Both the position numbers and the translations under genes were made by a program. A stretch of 24,300 nt of DNA from Candidatus Omnitrophota bacterium (lineage in GTDB: Bacteria; Omnitrophota; Gorgyraeia; B26-G9): NCBI GenBank assembly GCA_023136735.1, contig JAGLQQ010000015.1:1-24300 (forward strand). The letters run 5' to 3'. Every line of letters begins with the position of its first letter. Within the stretch, counting starts at the first letter, position 1. The notes beneath the pieces were generated by a model that ran no database searches, was not told where the DNA came from, and was given only the letters and a program-made list of their open reading frames with translations. Shown in pieces: positions 24,025-24,300 of this stretch.

Positions 24025-24300
24025 GTGGCTACTATAAAATGTGTTACATTAGCGAAAAATATTAAAAAAAGTTTACTAAATATGGGGATCCCCAACGCCT
24101 AAATAGAATTATAGAAGGGAAGATAAAGTTAGGAATAGCAAGCAGTTAGAGGAAGAAGCATACTCACTTAAAAGGTGAAAAAGTTATTTAATAGGTGAAT
24201 CGGGACAAACAGCCTGGTGAAATGGTATTTACTCAGTCTCAACAGTCATCCATGGCTGTCTGCGAGGTAATCAGTTAGATTTTACACATCCTTGTAAATT
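24025..24300. other. Noncoding tail with short hairpins, function unknown
   Basis: No ORF of note occurs in these 276 bases on either strand. Visible structure: GCT/AGC plus AATGT-GTT-ACATT (24028-24053); a perfect palindrome GGGGATCCCC (24084-24093); ACAGTCA-TCCA-TGGCTGT (24242-24259, one G-U); and two partly similar blocks beginning GGTGAAA at about 24175 and 24218 that each run into ATTTA. It may be the start of a structured RNA, a decayed element or the leader of a gene past the window. I cannot name it. Confidence 0.35.

Noticed and set aside
24084..24093. GGGGATCCCC as an operator or terminator
   Set aside because: A single 10-base palindrome with no loop, no T-run and no adjacent promoter is too little evidence.
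24025..24300. Group II intron 5' end or tmRNA
   Set aside because: No GUGYG-type intron start, no domain V and no tmRNA ends or tag frame can be seen; only an open question remains.
1..24300. CRISPR array, prophage, toxin-antitoxin or other defence genes
   Set aside because: No regularly spaced direct repeats, no integrase, capsid, nuclease or toxin-like genes were seen; the window is dominated by core genes.

Overview
The window is a compact, almost entirely housekeeping stretch of a Gram-negative, fairly AT-rich bacterial chromosome. Every convincing gene is on the + strand. Lipid A genes (lpxD, an lpxC-fabZ fusion, lpxA, lpxI), bamA and skp show an outer membrane with lipopolysaccharide. 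The LpxC-FabZ fusion, split transketolase, SpoVG with a zinc-ribbon insert, low GC and many TPR proteins resemble uncultured PVC-type or Omnitrophota-like lineages more than Proteobacteria. That placement is recalled and inferred, not measured.

Layout. (1) 1-1030: a partial hairpin repeat, a near-consensus sigma70-type promoter, and hisG (long form). (2) 1117-5248: a 31-residue very basic bS22/mS38-like ribosomal peptide, a 13-TPR lipoprotein, an FtsH-type membrane AAA+ zinc protease with an unusually short external loop, and an overlapping unrecognised probable lipoprotein. (3) 5249-5376: a MITE-like inverted-repeat element. (4) 5402-8590: two-gene transketolase, ispE, spoVG with a four-cysteine insert, tRNA-Gln(UUG). 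(5) 8769-11028: glmU and prs. (6) 11035-11226: a cluster of short palindromes, one of them the same repeat as at the window start. (7) 11356-15644: the translation/replication block rplY-pth-rpsF-ssb-rpsR-rplI-dnaB. (8) 15648-22656: the envelope block bamA-skp-lpxD-lpxC/fabZ-lpxA-lpxI, with internal promoters before skp and lpxA and probable terminators after lpxC/fabZ and lpxA. (9) 22669-24024: tRNA-Thr(CGU) followed closely by an MFS exporter that starts at TTG. (10) 24025-24300: noncoding sequence with short hairpins, running off the window.

How they work together. GlmU makes UDP-GlcNAc, which LpxA acylates, LpxC deacetylates and LpxD acylates again; LpxI then cleaves the UDP-diacylglucosamine to lipid X. 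FabZ, fused to LpxC, feeds acyl chain elongation at the hydroxyacyl-ACP branch point. BamA and Skp build the outer membrane that holds the product. Transketolase, Prs and HisG form a pentose-phosphate to PRPP to histidine line, although they sit in separate transcription units. IspE is in the MEP isoprenoid pathway.

I found no phage, CRISPR, toxin-antitoxin or other defence system and no clear new multi-gene system. The best leads are the TPR/FtsH-like/lipoprotein trio, the zinc-ribbon SpoVG, the two families of palindromic repeat, and an apparently leaderless lpxA.
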